From contig JAZUPW010000053.1 of assembly GCA_045605385.1 (NCBI GenBank), positions 1-64,000 of the forward strand: a stretch of DNA of 64,000 bases, written 5' to 3'. Origin of the DNA: SIG607 sp045605385 (GTDB taxonomy: Bacteria; Bacillota; Clostridia; Oscillospirales; Acutalibacteraceae). The notes beneath the pieces are model-generated. The model searched no databases. It was not told the origin of the DNA and saw nothing but the letters and a program-made list of their open reading frames with translations. This document shows positions 41,533 through 50,605 of this stretch, piece after piece. Made by a program: the position numbers and the translations under genes. Positions within the stretch are counted from its first letter, which is position 1. Each line of letters opens with the position of its first letter.

Positions 41533-42492
41533 ATGAAGATTGGTAATTTGAATTTTGGCGGTTACGCTGCTCTTGCTCCAATGGCTGGGGTTGCTGACCG
41601 CGCTATGAGAGAACTTTGTATTAAATACGGGGCAGGATACTGTGTGGGTGAACTTACCAGCGCCAAGGGCGTTAGTATGGGAGATTCTAAGTCACGCGGT
41701 CTGCTTTGTTGTACGCAAAAGGAAAAGCCTATGGCTTCGCAACTTTTTGGCAGTGACCCTGACGTAATGGCGGTTGCCGCGAAGAGCGCCGCTTTATTGA
41801 ATCCTGATTTTATTGATATCAATATGGGTTGTCCCGCGCCAAAGGTGGCGGGGAACGGCGGTGGCAGCGCTTTAATGAAGGACCCCGTTCTTGCTGAGAA
41901 AATTGTTAAAGCGGTTGTTGGCGCTGTAGATTTACCCGTTACCGTTAAAATACGCACCGGTTGGGATGAAAACAGTATAAATGCGGTTGAGGTGGCTTTG
42001 CGCGCTGAAAATGCGGGAGCCTCTGCCGTTACGGTTCACGGCAGAACAAGAAATCAAATGTATTCGCCGCCGGTTAATATTAACGTTATTGCCGATGTAA
42101 AAAAAGCGCTAAGTATTCCCGTTATTGCAAACGGCGATATAACCGACCCGCTAACCGCAAAACAAATGTACGAGCAAACGGGTTGCGATTATATAATGAT
42201 TGGCAGAGCCGCTATGGGTAATCCTTTTATTTTTGACGATATTAACCGTTTTTTTGAGGGCAGGGAAGCGGTTGTAAGAACTCTTGAAGAACGTTTGGCA
42301 GTTTTAAAAGAGCATATTTCGCTAATGGTGGAGTACAAAGGTGAACGCACTGCATTTTTAGAGGCGCGCAAACATACCGCATGGTATTTAAAGGGCGTAA
42401 AGGGCGCGGCTAATTTAAGGCGTTTGTGCGGCGAAATACACAATATGGAAGATATTGAAAAAATATGTGAAAAAGCACTTGCTACACAATAA
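41533..42492 (+). CDS. dusB: tRNA-dihydrouridine synthase
   Basis: 319 residues, a flavin enzyme that reduces uridine to dihydrouridine in tRNA D-loops. Family motifs: ALAPMAGVADRAMRELC at the FMN site, INMGCPAPKVAGNGGGSALM with the catalytic Cys, VTVKIRTGWDENS, VTVHGRTRNQMY and ANGDI with GCDYIMIGRAAMGNP. Length fits the DusB group. No strong ribosome site is seen before the chosen ATG (MKIGNLN). It is the first backbone gene right of the island and lies beside a tRNA gene. Confidence 0.92.
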   Translation: MKIGNLNFGGYAALAPMAGVADRAMRELCIKYGAGYCVGELTSAKGVSMGDSKSRGLLCCTQKEKPMASQLFGSDPDVMAVAAKSAALLNPDFIDINMGCPAPKVAGNGGGSALMKDPVLAEKIVKAVVGAVDLPVTVKIRTGWDENSINAVEVALRAENAGASAVTVHGRTRNQMYSPPVNINVIADVKKALSIPVIANGDITDPLTAKQMYEQTGCDYIMIGRAAMGNPFIFDDINRFFEGREAVVRTLEERLAVLKEHISLMVEYKGERTAFLEARKHTAWYLKGVKGAANLRRLCGEIHNMEDIEKICEKALATQ

Positions 42493-42556
42493 ACTGTGTG
42501 TTAAAATAAGTAAGTAATATTTTTATGCTAAATAATCCGAAGGGAAGTATTAATAA

Positions 42557-43291
42557 ATGTCAGGACACAGTAAATGGAACAATATTAAGCGTAAAAAGGA
42601 AAAAACCGATGCTGCGAAAGCAAAAATCTTTACCAAAATGGGAAGAGAAATTGCTGTTGTTGTAAAACAGGGCGGTCCTAACCCCAACGAAAACAGCAAA
42701 CTTAAAGACGTTATTGCAAAAGCAAAGGCAGCAAACGTTCCTAACGAAAACATTGAGCGTATTATTAAAAAAGCCGCAGGTGACGGCGAAGCCAACAACT
42801 ATGAAGAACTTATGTACGAAGGTTACGGTGTTGGCGGTGTTGCTTGTATTGTAGAAACTCTTACCGACAACCGCAACCGTACAGCGGGCGAAATGCGCCA
42901 CTATTTTGATAAATGCGGCGGCAATTTAGGTCAGGCGGGTTCGGTTTCCTTTATGTTCGATAGAAAAGGCCTTATTCTTATTGAAGCAGAAGGCAAAGAT
43001 GAAGACACCGTTATGATGGATGCTCTTGACGCCGGTGCGGAAGACTTCAACTTTGACGGCGACGTGTTTGAAATTTCTACCGACCCGAATTCAATGGGTA
43101 GTGTTAGAGATGCTTTAGAAGAAAAAGGTTATGAGTTTGTAAGCGCGGAAGTTGCTTACGTACCTCAGACAATGACAACACTTGATGATGAAGAATCCAT
43201 TAAGAAAATGGAAAAACTTATTGATATGATGGATGAAAACGAAGACGTTCAGTCCTTCTGGCACAACTGGGAAATGCCCGATGATGAATAA
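42557..43291 (+). CDS. yebC: YebC/PmpR (TACO1) family protein
   Basis: 244 residues. The start MSGHSKWNNIKRKKEKTDAA and the segments IVVKQGGPNPNENSKL, EGYGVGGVACIVETLTDNRN and GGNLGQAGSVSFMFDRKG are the YebC signature. Members bind DNA as regulators or associate with the ribosome and ease translation of proline-rich stretches. GAAGGG upstream supports the start. It follows dusB by 64 bases and converges with the phosphate sensor gene across a shared terminator. Confidence 0.95.
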   Translation: MSGHSKWNNIKRKKEKTDAAKAKIFTKMGREIAVVVKQGGPNPNENSKLKDVIAKAKAANVPNENIERIIKKAAGDGEANNYEELMYEGYGVGGVACIVETLTDNRNRTAGEMRHYFDKCGGNLGQAGSVSFMFDRKGLILIEAEGKDEDTVMMDALDAGAEDFNFDGDVFEISTDPNSMGSVRDALEEKGYEFVSAEVAYVPQTMTTLDDEESIKKMEKLIDMMDENEDVQSFWHNWEMPDDE

Positions 43292-43299
43292 TTAATTTT

Positions 43300-43333
43300 A
43301 AAGCACCGCAGCCACAAGGCTGCGGTGCTTTTG
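43300..43333. terminator. Shared terminator of yebC and phoR
   Basis: Fourteen-base perfect stem AAAGCACCGCAGCC / GGCTGCGGTGCTTT with loop ACAA, T-rich on both strands, between two converging genes. Confidence 0.9.
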
Positions 43334-43335
43334 GG

Positions 43336-44982
43336 TTAAAATACAATCGTTATTGTCGTTCCTTTGCCGAGTTCACTTTCAACAGTTACCTTGCCGCTGT
43401 GATACTGTACGGCGTGTTTTACGATAGAAAGTCCAAGCCCAGTTCCGCCGGTTTCTTTGGAATGGCTTTTATCTACACGGTAGAAGCGTTCAAAGATTCG
43501 GCTTTGATGTTCGGGTGCAATACCGATACCGGTATCCTTTACAGATACAACCGCACGACCGTTATCCTTGCCGATTTTAATCTCGACCTTGCCGCCGTCC
43601 ACGTTATAGCGGATAGCGTTATCGCAAAGATTATAAATAATCTCGTAAATATAACGGCGCACCCCGAAAATGCTTTGCGGTTCGCCTTCTATAATAAGTT
43701 CAACATTTCTCTTTGCCGCCGATACGGTAAGCACCTCAACAACCTCTTTCGCAACCTCTGTCAGTTCTACAGTTTCGGTTGCAGGTTCATTATTCTCATC
43801 AAGCTGAGAAAGACGAATAATATCGTTTATAAGGGATACAAGCCTTGTTGCTTCCTTGCGGATGTTGCCGACAAATCTCCCTGTATCTTCGGGCTTTACA
43901 AGACCGTTTTCAAGCAGTTCTGCACTTCCGATAATGGATTGAAGCGGAGTTTTCAGTTCGTGAGTAACGTTTGCGGTGAATTCTTGACGGTTACGCTCTG
44001 CAAAAGCACGATCGCTAATATCGAACACAAGAATAACTGCACCAAGAACTTTTCCTTCCGATTCAATGGGATTAACGGTAAACTGATATTCGCTACCGTT
44101 TCTTTCTTCGGTGTATTCACTATGGTTGCCGTCAAGGGCGTTCCAAATAGCCTTGCTCATTTTGCTTGTGCGGTCAACAAGCAAGAAATCACTGCCTTTA
44201 ACATCCTTTTTCACGGTAAATATCTTCTTCGCCGCTGTATTCATACTGAGTACCATACCGTGTTCATCAAGGAGCACAAGTCCTTCGTTCATTGAAGAAA
44301 CGATCTGCTCAAATTCATCGGATTTACGGCGCAGGGTTTCCATTTGCGATTTAATTTGTTTGTGCTGTCTGTGAACCTTAGTGAGTATGGGAGTCAATTC
44401 TTCATAAGTATTATTGTCAGAAGGATGTTCCAAGTCGAGCTTTATCAAGGGTTCGGTTACCTTTTTTGCCATAGTGTGAGAAAGAATACCGGCAACTACT
44501 GCTGCAATCAAAATAATGGCAATAATGGCGGGGAGCATACCGAGAATTAATGCACCACCAGTAAGCTGACTTACCGAAATACGAAGCACGTCGCCATTTT
44601 CAAGACGAACAGCCTCATAGAAAGTTTTTTCAGTTAGAGTGGAAGAATTTCTTGCACTACTACCTGTACCACTTTCAAATGCTTCGGCAATTTCCTCGCG
44701 GTCTGCGTGGTTATCCATCTCGTTCGGTTTTGCCTGCGTATCATAAAGCACAGTACCGTCAGTATCCACAACGGTAAAGCGGAATACGGTGGAGTCAAAA
44801 TTTTCAAAATACTCGACACCAACCTCATTCACGGTATCGGCTACAAGGGACAACTCTGCCTTTAACTGTTTTACTTGAGAATTGTTGAAATAGTCATATA
44901 AAAAGCTTGTGGCAATACCGATGCTTGCAAGGAGCACTATGAGTGCTACCGTAAATATGGAGTGAAATATCTTTTTTGTCAT
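43336..44982 (-). CDS. phoR: Phosphate-sensing histidine kinase PhoR
   Basis: 548 residues: N-terminal membrane helix (about 5-27), extracytoplasmic sensor region, second helix (about 150-175), HAMP-like linker, PAS domain (DEFEQIVSSMNEGLVLLDEH), then the H-box TANVTHELKTPLQSIIGSAE with the phosphorylated His, N-box YNLCDNAIRYN, G1 DTGIGI and G2 GGTGLGLSIVKH. It phosphorylates PhoP when phosphate is scarce. The start is placed at MTKKIFHS, although no good ribosome site precedes it: a MITE ends 4 bases upstream and has replaced the normal leader. This may reduce its expression relative to PhoP. Confidence 0.88.
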   Translation of the reverse strand: MTKKIFHSIFTVALIVLLASIGIATSFLYDYFNNSQVKQLKAELSLVADTVNEVGVEYFENFDSTVFRFTVVDTDGTVLYDTQAKPNEMDNHADREEIAEAFESGTGSSARNSSTLTEKTFYEAVRLENGDVLRISVSQLTGGALILGMLPAIIAIILIAAVVAGILSHTMAKKVTEPLIKLDLEHPSDNNTYEELTPILTKVHRQHKQIKSQMETLRRKSDEFEQIVSSMNEGLVLLDEHGMVLSMNTAAKKIFTVKKDVKGSDFLLVDRTSKMSKAIWNALDGNHSEYTEERNGSEYQFTVNPIESEGKVLGAVILVFDISDRAFAERNRQEFTANVTHELKTPLQSIIGSAELLENGLVKPEDTGRFVGNIRKEATRLVSLINDIIRLSQLDENNEPATETVELTEVAKEVVEVLTVSAAKRNVELIIEGEPQSIFGVRRYIYEIIYNLCDNAIRYNVDGGKVEIKIGKDNGRAVVSVKDTGIGIAPEHQSRIFERFYRVDKSHSKETGGTGLGLSIVKHAVQYHSGKVTVESELGKGTTITIVF

Positions 44983-44985
44983 ATA

Positions 44986-45259
44986 AGGCTGACGGAAGCT
45001 GAATCCATTACGGTTTTGCTCGCCGCCTTTTCCCCCTTTCTTGCGTTCAAGCTTGTAAGGCGACAGCCTTACTGCAACTTTCACGCTTCGCCTTTTGAAA
45101 AAGGCGATCGAGTGAAACTCTTCGACCTGCCGAATAAATAATTTTTAAGAGAGGCGAAGTTGAAGAGTGCAGTAATACTATCGTATTACAAACGATGAAA
45201 CGAGAAAAAATTAAAAATTATTATTTGTCAGGCGTGATGGCTTCGGCTTCCGTCAGCCT
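44986..45259. repeat. MITE-like element, copy B, between phoP and phoR
   Basis: 274 bases with terminal inverted repeats AGGCTGACGGAAGC (44986-44999) and its complement (45246-45259), extending to about 27 bases with three mismatches. Internal hairpin GTAAGGC-GACA-GCCTTAC. It is homologous to 1-254. It codes for no transposase. It supplies the last residues of PhoP and the whole leader of phoR. A clear target duplication was not found. Confidence 0.8.
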
Positions 45260-45926
45260 CATCCTCCAATCTGTACCCAACACCGATAACGGTCTTGATC
45301 TGCCCACCGGCGCCCTTCAGCTTTTGGCGAAGGGTTTTAATGTGCATATCAACGGTACGGGTTTCACCAATGTAGTCCATGTCCCAAATTTCGCTCATCA
45401 GCTTATCACGGGAGAATACCATATTCGGATTCTGCATAAAGAGTTTAAGCATCTCAAATTCTTTGTGGGTAAGCTCAACCTTTTCACCGTCTGCAATAAC
45501 CTTATGCTCAGCTTCCTTTAATGTGATACTGCCTACGGTAATATCACCCGTTGCTTCTTCCTTTGCAGTACGGCGAAGCACCGCTTTTACACGGGCAACC
45601 ATTTCCATAACGCCAAAGGGTTTTACGAGATAATCGTCAGCACCGGAATTAAGGCCGCCGATCTTATCCATCTCGGTGCCTTTGGCAGTCGCCATAATTA
45701 TGGGGATGTCTTTATATGCCGCGTCAGAACGGATCTTAGAAAGAACTTGAAGTCCGTCCATTTCCGGCATCATAATATCGAGGACAATAAGATCCGGAAT
45801 TTCGGTTTTTAAGGCTTCGAGCACAGAAACGCCATCGGCAAAACCACGAGCCTTAAAACCCGTTTGCTCTAACGTATAAACCTCAATGTCACGTATGGTA
45901 TTGTCATCATCAACACACCAAATCAT
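45228..45926 (-). CDS. phoP: Phosphate response regulator PhoP/PhoB
   Basis: 232 residues: receiver domain (IWCVDDDNTIRD, phospho-acceptor Asp in LIVLDIMMPEMDG, Lys in YLVKPFG) and an OmpR-type winged helix (LTHKEFEMLKLFMQNPNMVF, TVDMHIKTLRQKL, IGVGYRLEDE). It activates the pst genes. The last residues ADGSRSHHA come from the MITE inserted at the end of the gene; family members normally stop right after GYRLE. A GGAGAG site precedes the start. It is 3 bases after phoU. Confidence 0.93.
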   Translation of the reverse strand: MIWCVDDDNTIRDIEVYTLEQTGFKARGFADGVSVLEALKTEIPDLIVLDIMMPEMDGLQVLSKIRSDAAYKDIPIIMATAKGTEMDKIGGLNSGADDYLVKPFGVMEMVARVKAVLRRTAKEEATGDITVGSITLKEAEHKVIADGEKVELTHKEFEMLKLFMQNPNMVFSRDKLMSEIWDMDYIGETRTVDMHIKTLRQKLKGAGGQIKTVIGVGYRLEDEADGSRSHHA

Positions 45927-45929
45927 ACT

Positions 45930-46574
45930 TTACTCTCCTTTATGAATACCCGTTACAGAGAACTCAACCCATTCTGCAATATTTACAGCGTGATCGCCGA
46001 TACGCTCAAAATATTTAGCAATCATCAAAAGGTCAACGGCGTATTCTCCGTCTGCTTTATTTTCGGATATCATTTTTATTAACATATCTTTCATTCTGCC
46101 GAAGGCATCGTCCACAACGTCATCGTGCTCGGCTACGGCTTTGGCAAGAGCAACATCTTGCTTTACATAAGCATCAATGCTGTCGGTAACCATTTTGCAG
46201 GTTGCTTCTGCCATAGGCTTAAAGTCGGCAAACTCAGCACCGGTTCTTCCGTCAAGGAACGGAATTATCTCGGCAATATCTTCTGCCTGATCTCCGATTC
46301 TTTCCATATCTGTAATCATTTTAAGGGCGGCGGAAATCACACGAAGATCCTTTGCTACAGGCTGTTGCTGAAGCAATAATTTAAGGCAAATGGCTTCAAT
46401 TTCACGTTCCATTTGGTCGATTTCGTGACCTTGCTCTTTCGCTTTTCTTGCGCCTTCCACATCACCGTTTAGCAAGGCTTTAGCTACAAGGGCGATCAGT
46501 TCTTCACATTCTGCACCCATTTCGATCATTTTCTTATTCAGTACCTTAAGCTGTTCATCAAATCTACTTCTCAT
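45930..46574 (-). CDS. phoU: Phosphate transport regulator PhoU
   Basis: 214 residues, two three-helix bundle repeats with the PhoU metal-binding pattern ITDMERIGDQAEDIAEI and KYFERIGDHAVNIAEW. PhoU joins PstSCAB to PhoR and dampens signalling when phosphate is plentiful. The start is set at MRSRFDEQL, the usual N-terminus; a longer frame overlaps pstB. It lies 4 bases after pstB and 3 bases before phoP, so transport and signalling genes form one operon. Confidence 0.93.
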   Translation of the reverse strand: MRSRFDEQLKVLNKKMIEMGAECEELIALVAKALLNGDVEGARKAKEQGHEIDQMEREIEAICLKLLLQQQPVAKDLRVISAALKMITDMERIGDQAEDIAEIIPFLDGRTGAEFADFKPMAEATCKMVTDSIDAYVKQDVALAKAVAEHDDVVDDAFGRMKDMLIKMISENKADGEYAVDLLMIAKYFERIGDHAVNIAEWVEFSVTGIHKGE

Positions 46575-46578
46575 AATA

Positions 46579-47334
46579 TCAGCCAAACCTTCCTGTAATG
46601 TAATCCTCGGTACGCTTATCAACAGGCTGCGAGAATAATTTCTCGGTTTCACCGAATTCCACTAACTCTCCAAGAAGGAAAAATGCCGTATTATCCGAAA
46701 TACGAACTGCCTGCTGCATATTATGAGTCACTATAATTATAGTATATTTTTCTTTCAATTGCAATGCAAGTTCCTCAATTCGAGAAGTGGAGATAGGATC
46801 TAGTGCCGAAGTCGGCTCATCCATTAGTAACACTTTAGGTTCAACGGCAAGGGCACGGGCAATGCACAAACGCTGTTGCTGACCGCCAGAAAGACCGAGA
46901 GCGTTCTTTTTGAGTCTGTCCTTTACCTCATCCCAGATAGCCGCATCACGAAGCGCCTGCTCTACGATTTCATCAAGCTTTACCTTGCTTGTGATACCGT
47001 GTGTACGGGGACCGTAAGCGATATTATCGTAAATGCTCATTGGGAACGGATTTGGTTTTTGGAACACCATACCAACGTCACGGCGAAGCTCGTTCACGTC
47101 CACATCCTTGTCAAATATATTGCGACCGTTATAGCAAACTTCACCCGTAATCTTTACAATCGGGATAAGGTCATTCATACGGTTGAGGGTTTTAAGGAAC
47201 GTGGACTTCCCGCATCCCGAAGGGCCGATCAGCGCCGTGATGCTCTTTTCGGGAATGGCAATGTTTATATCTTTTAAGGCTTTATTGTTGCCGTACCATA
47301 GGCTTAAGTCTTTAGCCGTCATTATTTCACTCAT
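46579..47334 (-). CDS. pstB: Phosphate ABC transporter ATPase
   Basis: 251 residues. Walker A IGPSGCGKST, Q-loop FQKPNPFPMSIYDN, ABC signature LSGGQQQRL, Walker B KVLLMDEPTSALD and the H-loop VTHNMQQA are complete and highly typical of PstB. It powers uptake of inorganic phosphate with PstC and PstA. The reading frame overlaps pstA by 4 bases. Confidence 0.96.
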   Translation of the reverse strand: MSEIMTAKDLSLWYGNNKALKDINIAIPEKSITALIGPSGCGKSTFLKTLNRMNDLIPIVKITGEVCYNGRNIFDKDVDVNELRRDVGMVFQKPNPFPMSIYDNIAYGPRTHGITSKVKLDEIVEQALRDAAIWDEVKDRLKKNALGLSGGQQQRLCIARALAVEPKVLLMDEPTSALDPISTSRIEELALQLKEKYTIIIVTHNMQQAVRISDNTAFFLLGELVEFGETEKLFSQPVDKRTEDYITGRFG

Positions 47335-48173
47335 ACGTTTCTCCTTTTTGCGAAGTATTTGCTCACCAATGTGGCAGATAGATTTATCAGTAGTGTCAGT
47401 ATCATCAAAATTGCGGCGATAGCAAAGGCAACACCGAATTCGCCTTCCTCTTTGGCATAGACGTAAAGGGCAACAGTTAAGGTTGCACCTGGAGAAGTAA
47501 GTCCCGTGAATATGCCATTCAGAGCGTGGGCAAAGCCTGCAGTAAACAGGAGCGCCGCCGACTCACCAAGGATACGACCGACAGAGAGGATACAGCCGGT
47601 GATAACTCCGTCCACACATCCGGGAAGAACTACGGTACGGATCACACGCCATTTGCCCGCACCCAAGCCGAAAGCACCTTCACGGTAGCTTTGCGGTACA
47701 GTTTTAAGGCTTTCCTGTGTCGTTCTCATAACTGTAGGAAGATTCATAATAACGAGTGTCAGCGCACCGGCAAGCAGACTTGTGCCGAAGTTGTTGGAAA
47801 ACAGCAGCATACCAACAAGACCATATATGATAGACGGAATGCCCGAAAGTGTTTCGGCGGCGTATTCGATCATAGCCACTATTCTTTTATTTTTAGCGTA
47901 TTCGGTAAGATAAATCGCCGCACCAGCACCAAGAGGCAGAACAATAACAAGCGTAGCAAGTACGATATAGACCGTGTTCAAAATGTCAGGCAAAATACCG
48001 ATTCGATCATGCAAGTAGCTCGGCTTGGTGGAGAGCAGTTCCCACGTGATATTCGGGATGCCGTTTATAAGCACATACACAAGCAGGAACAGCACAAGAG
48101 CCGCTGTGAGTGTAGTACAAACGATCATTGCGCCACGCATTAAACCAATATATAGTTTTCTTTTCTTATTCAT
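47331..48173 (-). CDS. pstA: Phosphate ABC transporter permease PstA
   Basis: 280 residues, six membrane helices, with the EAA-type coupling loop SLKTVPQSYREGAFGLGAGK contacting PstB. The segment GIPSIIYGLVGMLLF is typical of Pst permeases. It lies 1 base after pstC and overlaps pstB. Confidence 0.95.
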   Translation of the reverse strand: MNKKRKLYIGLMRGAMIVCTTLTAALVLFLLVYVLINGIPNITWELLSTKPSYLHDRIGILPDILNTVYIVLATLVIVLPLGAGAAIYLTEYAKNKRIVAMIEYAAETLSGIPSIIYGLVGMLLFSNNFGTSLLAGALTLVIMNLPTVMRTTQESLKTVPQSYREGAFGLGAGKWRVIRTVVLPGCVDGVITGCILSVGRILGESAALLFTAGFAHALNGIFTGLTSPGATLTVALYVYAKEEGEFGVAFAIAAILMILTLLINLSATLVSKYFAKRRNV

Positions 48174-48174
48174 A

Positions 48175-49047
48175 TTATTTCTCCCTATCCCGCTTCAAGA
48201 AGAAATTGAGCGTAGCGCCCGTCAGCATAATAAACAGGAACAGTACAAGGGCAATGGAAAACAAAGCGTTTCTCTGTAAGCTACCGGGACTTGAATAAGC
48301 CATTTCGCTTGCAACGGCTGTGGTAAGGAAACGGACACTCTCAAAGAGCGAGGGCATATTTGCCACGTTACCCGCAACCATCATAACCGCCATTGCTTCA
48401 CCGATGGCTCGACCGACACCGAGCACAACTGCGGCGGCAATACCGCTTTTTGCGGCAGGGACAGACACCTTGAAAAATGTTTCGGTAGGGGTTGCTCCAA
48501 GAGCAAGGGAAGAATCCTCATATTCTTTCGGTACTGCATCAAGTGCCGTGATAGATACTTTTATGATGTTCGGCAGTATCATTACGGCAAGCACGATAAT
48601 TGCCGCAAGCAGGCTTGCTCCATCCGGTACGTTGAAAATCTCACGGATCGCCGGCACGAGTACGAGCATACCTACAAGACCGTATACAACCGAAGGAATA
48701 CCTGCGAGCAGATTGACAGCGGATTCAATAATGGCTCTGACTTTTTTATTTGCCACCTTTGAAAGATACACGGCAGTAAAGAAGCCAATCGGAACACCAA
48801 TAAGGATTGCTCCCGCTGTTCCGTACACGCTTGTCAGTATAAACGGCAGTATCCCGTATTTCGGCTCGGCGGCGGTGGATGCCCACTCTTTGCCGAAAAG
48901 GAAATTAAAAAGCCCGATTTCCCGAATTGCAGGAATACCCGATATAATCAGATATACCGTAATGAGCAGAACACAGCCGACGGTTATTAAACCGAGTATG
49001 AGGAATATGCCGTGTACGATATTCTCAAATAATCTGTTTTTCTTCAT
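48175..49047 (-). CDS. pstC: Phosphate ABC transporter permease PstC
   Basis: 290 residues, six membrane helices. The coupling loop ALDAVPKEYEDSSLALGATP and the segment GIPSVVYGLVGMLVL are typical of PstC. It works with PstA as the membrane channel of the high-affinity phosphate uptake system. It is separated from pstS by 55 bases. Confidence 0.95.
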   Translation of the reverse strand: MKKNRLFENIVHGIFLILGLITVGCVLLITVYLIISGIPAIREIGLFNFLFGKEWASTAAEPKYGILPFILTSVYGTAGAILIGVPIGFFTAVYLSKVANKKVRAIIESAVNLLAGIPSVVYGLVGMLVLVPAIREIFNVPDGASLLAAIIVLAVMILPNIIKVSITALDAVPKEYEDSSLALGATPTETFFKVSVPAAKSGIAAAVVLGVGRAIGEAMAVMMVAGNVANMPSLFESVRFLTTAVASEMAYSSPGSLQRNALFSIALVLFLFIMLTGATLNFFLKRDREK

Positions 49048-49102
49048 AGTTTAACCTCAATGGGAATAAGCGGGGGCACTTGTGCGCCGTCGCTTAAAGT
49101 CC

Positions 49103-49903
49103 TTAGTTTGCAGGAACGACACCTGCGCCGCTGATGATCTCGTTTGCTGCTTCGGAAGTAATGTAGTCAAAGAATTTCTGTGCGCTCTCGGTAAGCTTAG
49201 CATCCTTCTTGGTTACGAGAACAAATGGACGCTGTACCACATAACTGCCGTCCTTGATAGTTGCTTCACTCGGTGCAATGCCGTCAACAGTCAACGCTTT
49301 TACGGTATCTTTTACAGAAGCAAGAGAAGCATAACCGATTGCACCGGGGTTGCTTGCAACGGTTGTGATAACGTCGCCGGTAGAGGTCAGTTCCTGACGG
49401 TACTTGCACTTATCTTCGGTGTCGGTGATGGACTCAAACCCATCTCTTGTACCGCTACCTGCTTCACGACCGATGAGTACGATTTCTGCATCGTTGCCGC
49501 CAACCTCTTTCCAATTCTTGATTTCGCCGGTATAGATCTTAGCGATGGTTTCAACATCTAGGTCAGAAACGGGGTTGTTAGGATTTACAATGATTGCGAT
49601 GCCATCATAGGCAAGGATCGTACCTTCAAGTCCGTTTGCCTTTTCTTGCGTCTTGAGGTTGCGGCTTGCAAGACCGATGTCGCATCTGCCTTCTTCTACT
49701 GCCTGAATGCCTGCGCCAGAGCCGGTAGCGTTGTAGGTTACGGTAATACCGGTGTCGGCTTCAAAGGCTTCGCCTAAAGCACCGATGACCTTGTTCATTG
49801 ATGTAGAACCATCTGTTGCAACGGATTCTTTGTTACCACCACAACCGGTAAGCGCACATACAAGTAAAACTGCTACTGTGAGTAAACTAATAATCTTTTT
49901 CAT
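49103..49903 (-). CDS. pstS: Phosphate-binding lipoprotein PstS
   Basis: 266 residues. Signal peptide MKKIISLLTVAVLLVCALTG with lipobox LTGC, then the phosphate-binding protein fold: DGSTSMNKVIGALGEAF, YNATGSGAGIQAV, DGIAIIVNP and IGREAGSGTRDGFES. The Ser/Thr/Arg residues that bind phosphate are present. It is the first gene of the operon and has a PHO-box-like promoter upstream. Confidence 0.95.
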   Translation of the reverse strand: MKKIISLLTVAVLLVCALTGCGGNKESVATDGSTSMNKVIGALGEAFEADTGITVTYNATGSGAGIQAVEEGRCDIGLASRNLKTQEKANGLEGTILAYDGIAIIVNPNNPVSDLDVETIAKIYTGEIKNWKEVGGNDAEIVLIGREAGSGTRDGFESITDTEDKCKYRQELTSTGDVITTVASNPGAIGYASLASVKDTVKALTVDGIAPSEATIKDGSYVVQRPFVLVTKKDAKLTESAQKFFDYITSEAANEIISGAGVVPAN

Positions 49904-49966
49904 TTTTAAAATCTCCTTTGATTTATTATTGGCTTTTTATCTGTCGATTCTCTCGACTACGGTTAT

Positions 49967-50023
49967 ATTTTACCTGTCTGCTGTAAAATCCGTAACCAAA
50001 TCAGTGTAAAATCGGAGTAAAAT
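49967..50023 (-). promoter_or_regulatory. PHO-box-like promoter of pstS
   Basis: On the minus strand TTTTAC occurs at 50017-50022, 50006-50011 and 49983-49988, the first two 11 bases apart as expected for tandem PhoP sites. They lead to a weak -35 (TTACGG) and a -10 TAAAAT (49967-49972). The spacing suggests activation by PhoP and so feedback on its own operon. Confidence 0.6.
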
Positions 50024-50060
50024 TAAATCTATAGAAAAGTAAATTACAAAAGTGCCAAAG

Positions 50061-50092
50061 AAAAAGCCGGATGAACATATCGCTCATCCGGC
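50061..50092 (-). terminator. Terminator-like hairpin downstream of the PIG-L gene
   Basis: GCCGGATGA / TCATCCGGC followed on the minus strand by TTTTT. It would stop leftward transcripts before they enter the pst promoter. No gene is seen in 50093-50263. Confidence 0.75.
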
Positions 50093-50263
50093 ATCATAAT
50101 ATGTAGGTTGTAATTCATATTATAATCTGTTCCCCTCCCTTTAGGGCAAGGAAGAATGTGACTTTTTCTGTGACAAGGTCAACCCCCTGTTGTACAGGGG
50201 AAATAAAAATAGCTTTAAGCGAGGAGTAGAGTAGACAATAAAAAACTCCTTGGTATAGTAGAA

Positions 50264-50572
50264 GTGGTTTGCCGACCACACAACTAAAATATCAAGGAGG
50301 TCTTAATCGTGAAAGAAAAAGACATAAATAGTTTAGAACATACAAACTGGAGATGTCAATACCATATTGTATTTGCACCCAAATATCGTAGACAAGCAAT
50401 ATATAGAGAAATTAAGGTAGATATAGGAAAAATCTTAAGAAAATTATGTGAGCAAAAGGGTGTAGAAATTATTGAAGCCGAACTGTGCCCAGACCATGTG
50501 CATATGCTTGTTAGTATACCACTCAAGTATAGTGTATCGCAAATAATGGGATACCTCAAAGGGAAAAGTTGA
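50264..50572 (+). pseudogene. Truncated IS200/IS605 element with TnpA fragment
   Basis: A left-end hairpin GTGGT-TTGCCG-ACCAC (50264-50279), then a GTG start at 50309 behind AAGGAGG opens 87 residues of a Y1 transposase: WRCQYHIVFAPKYRRQAIYR and the HUH motif in CPDHVHMLVSIP. The sequence stops after MGYLKGKS, about 45 residues early, so the helix with the catalytic tyrosine is missing. The right end of the element is gone; it is an inactive remnant. Confidence 0.8.
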
Positions 50573-50605
50573 GGTTCTGACTTTTAAATTAAAAGAATTG
50601 ATATT

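Noticed and set aside
43399..44295. 298-codon plus-strand frame opposite phoR
   Set aside because: Antisense shadow of a clear histidine kinase with no ribosome site or family match.
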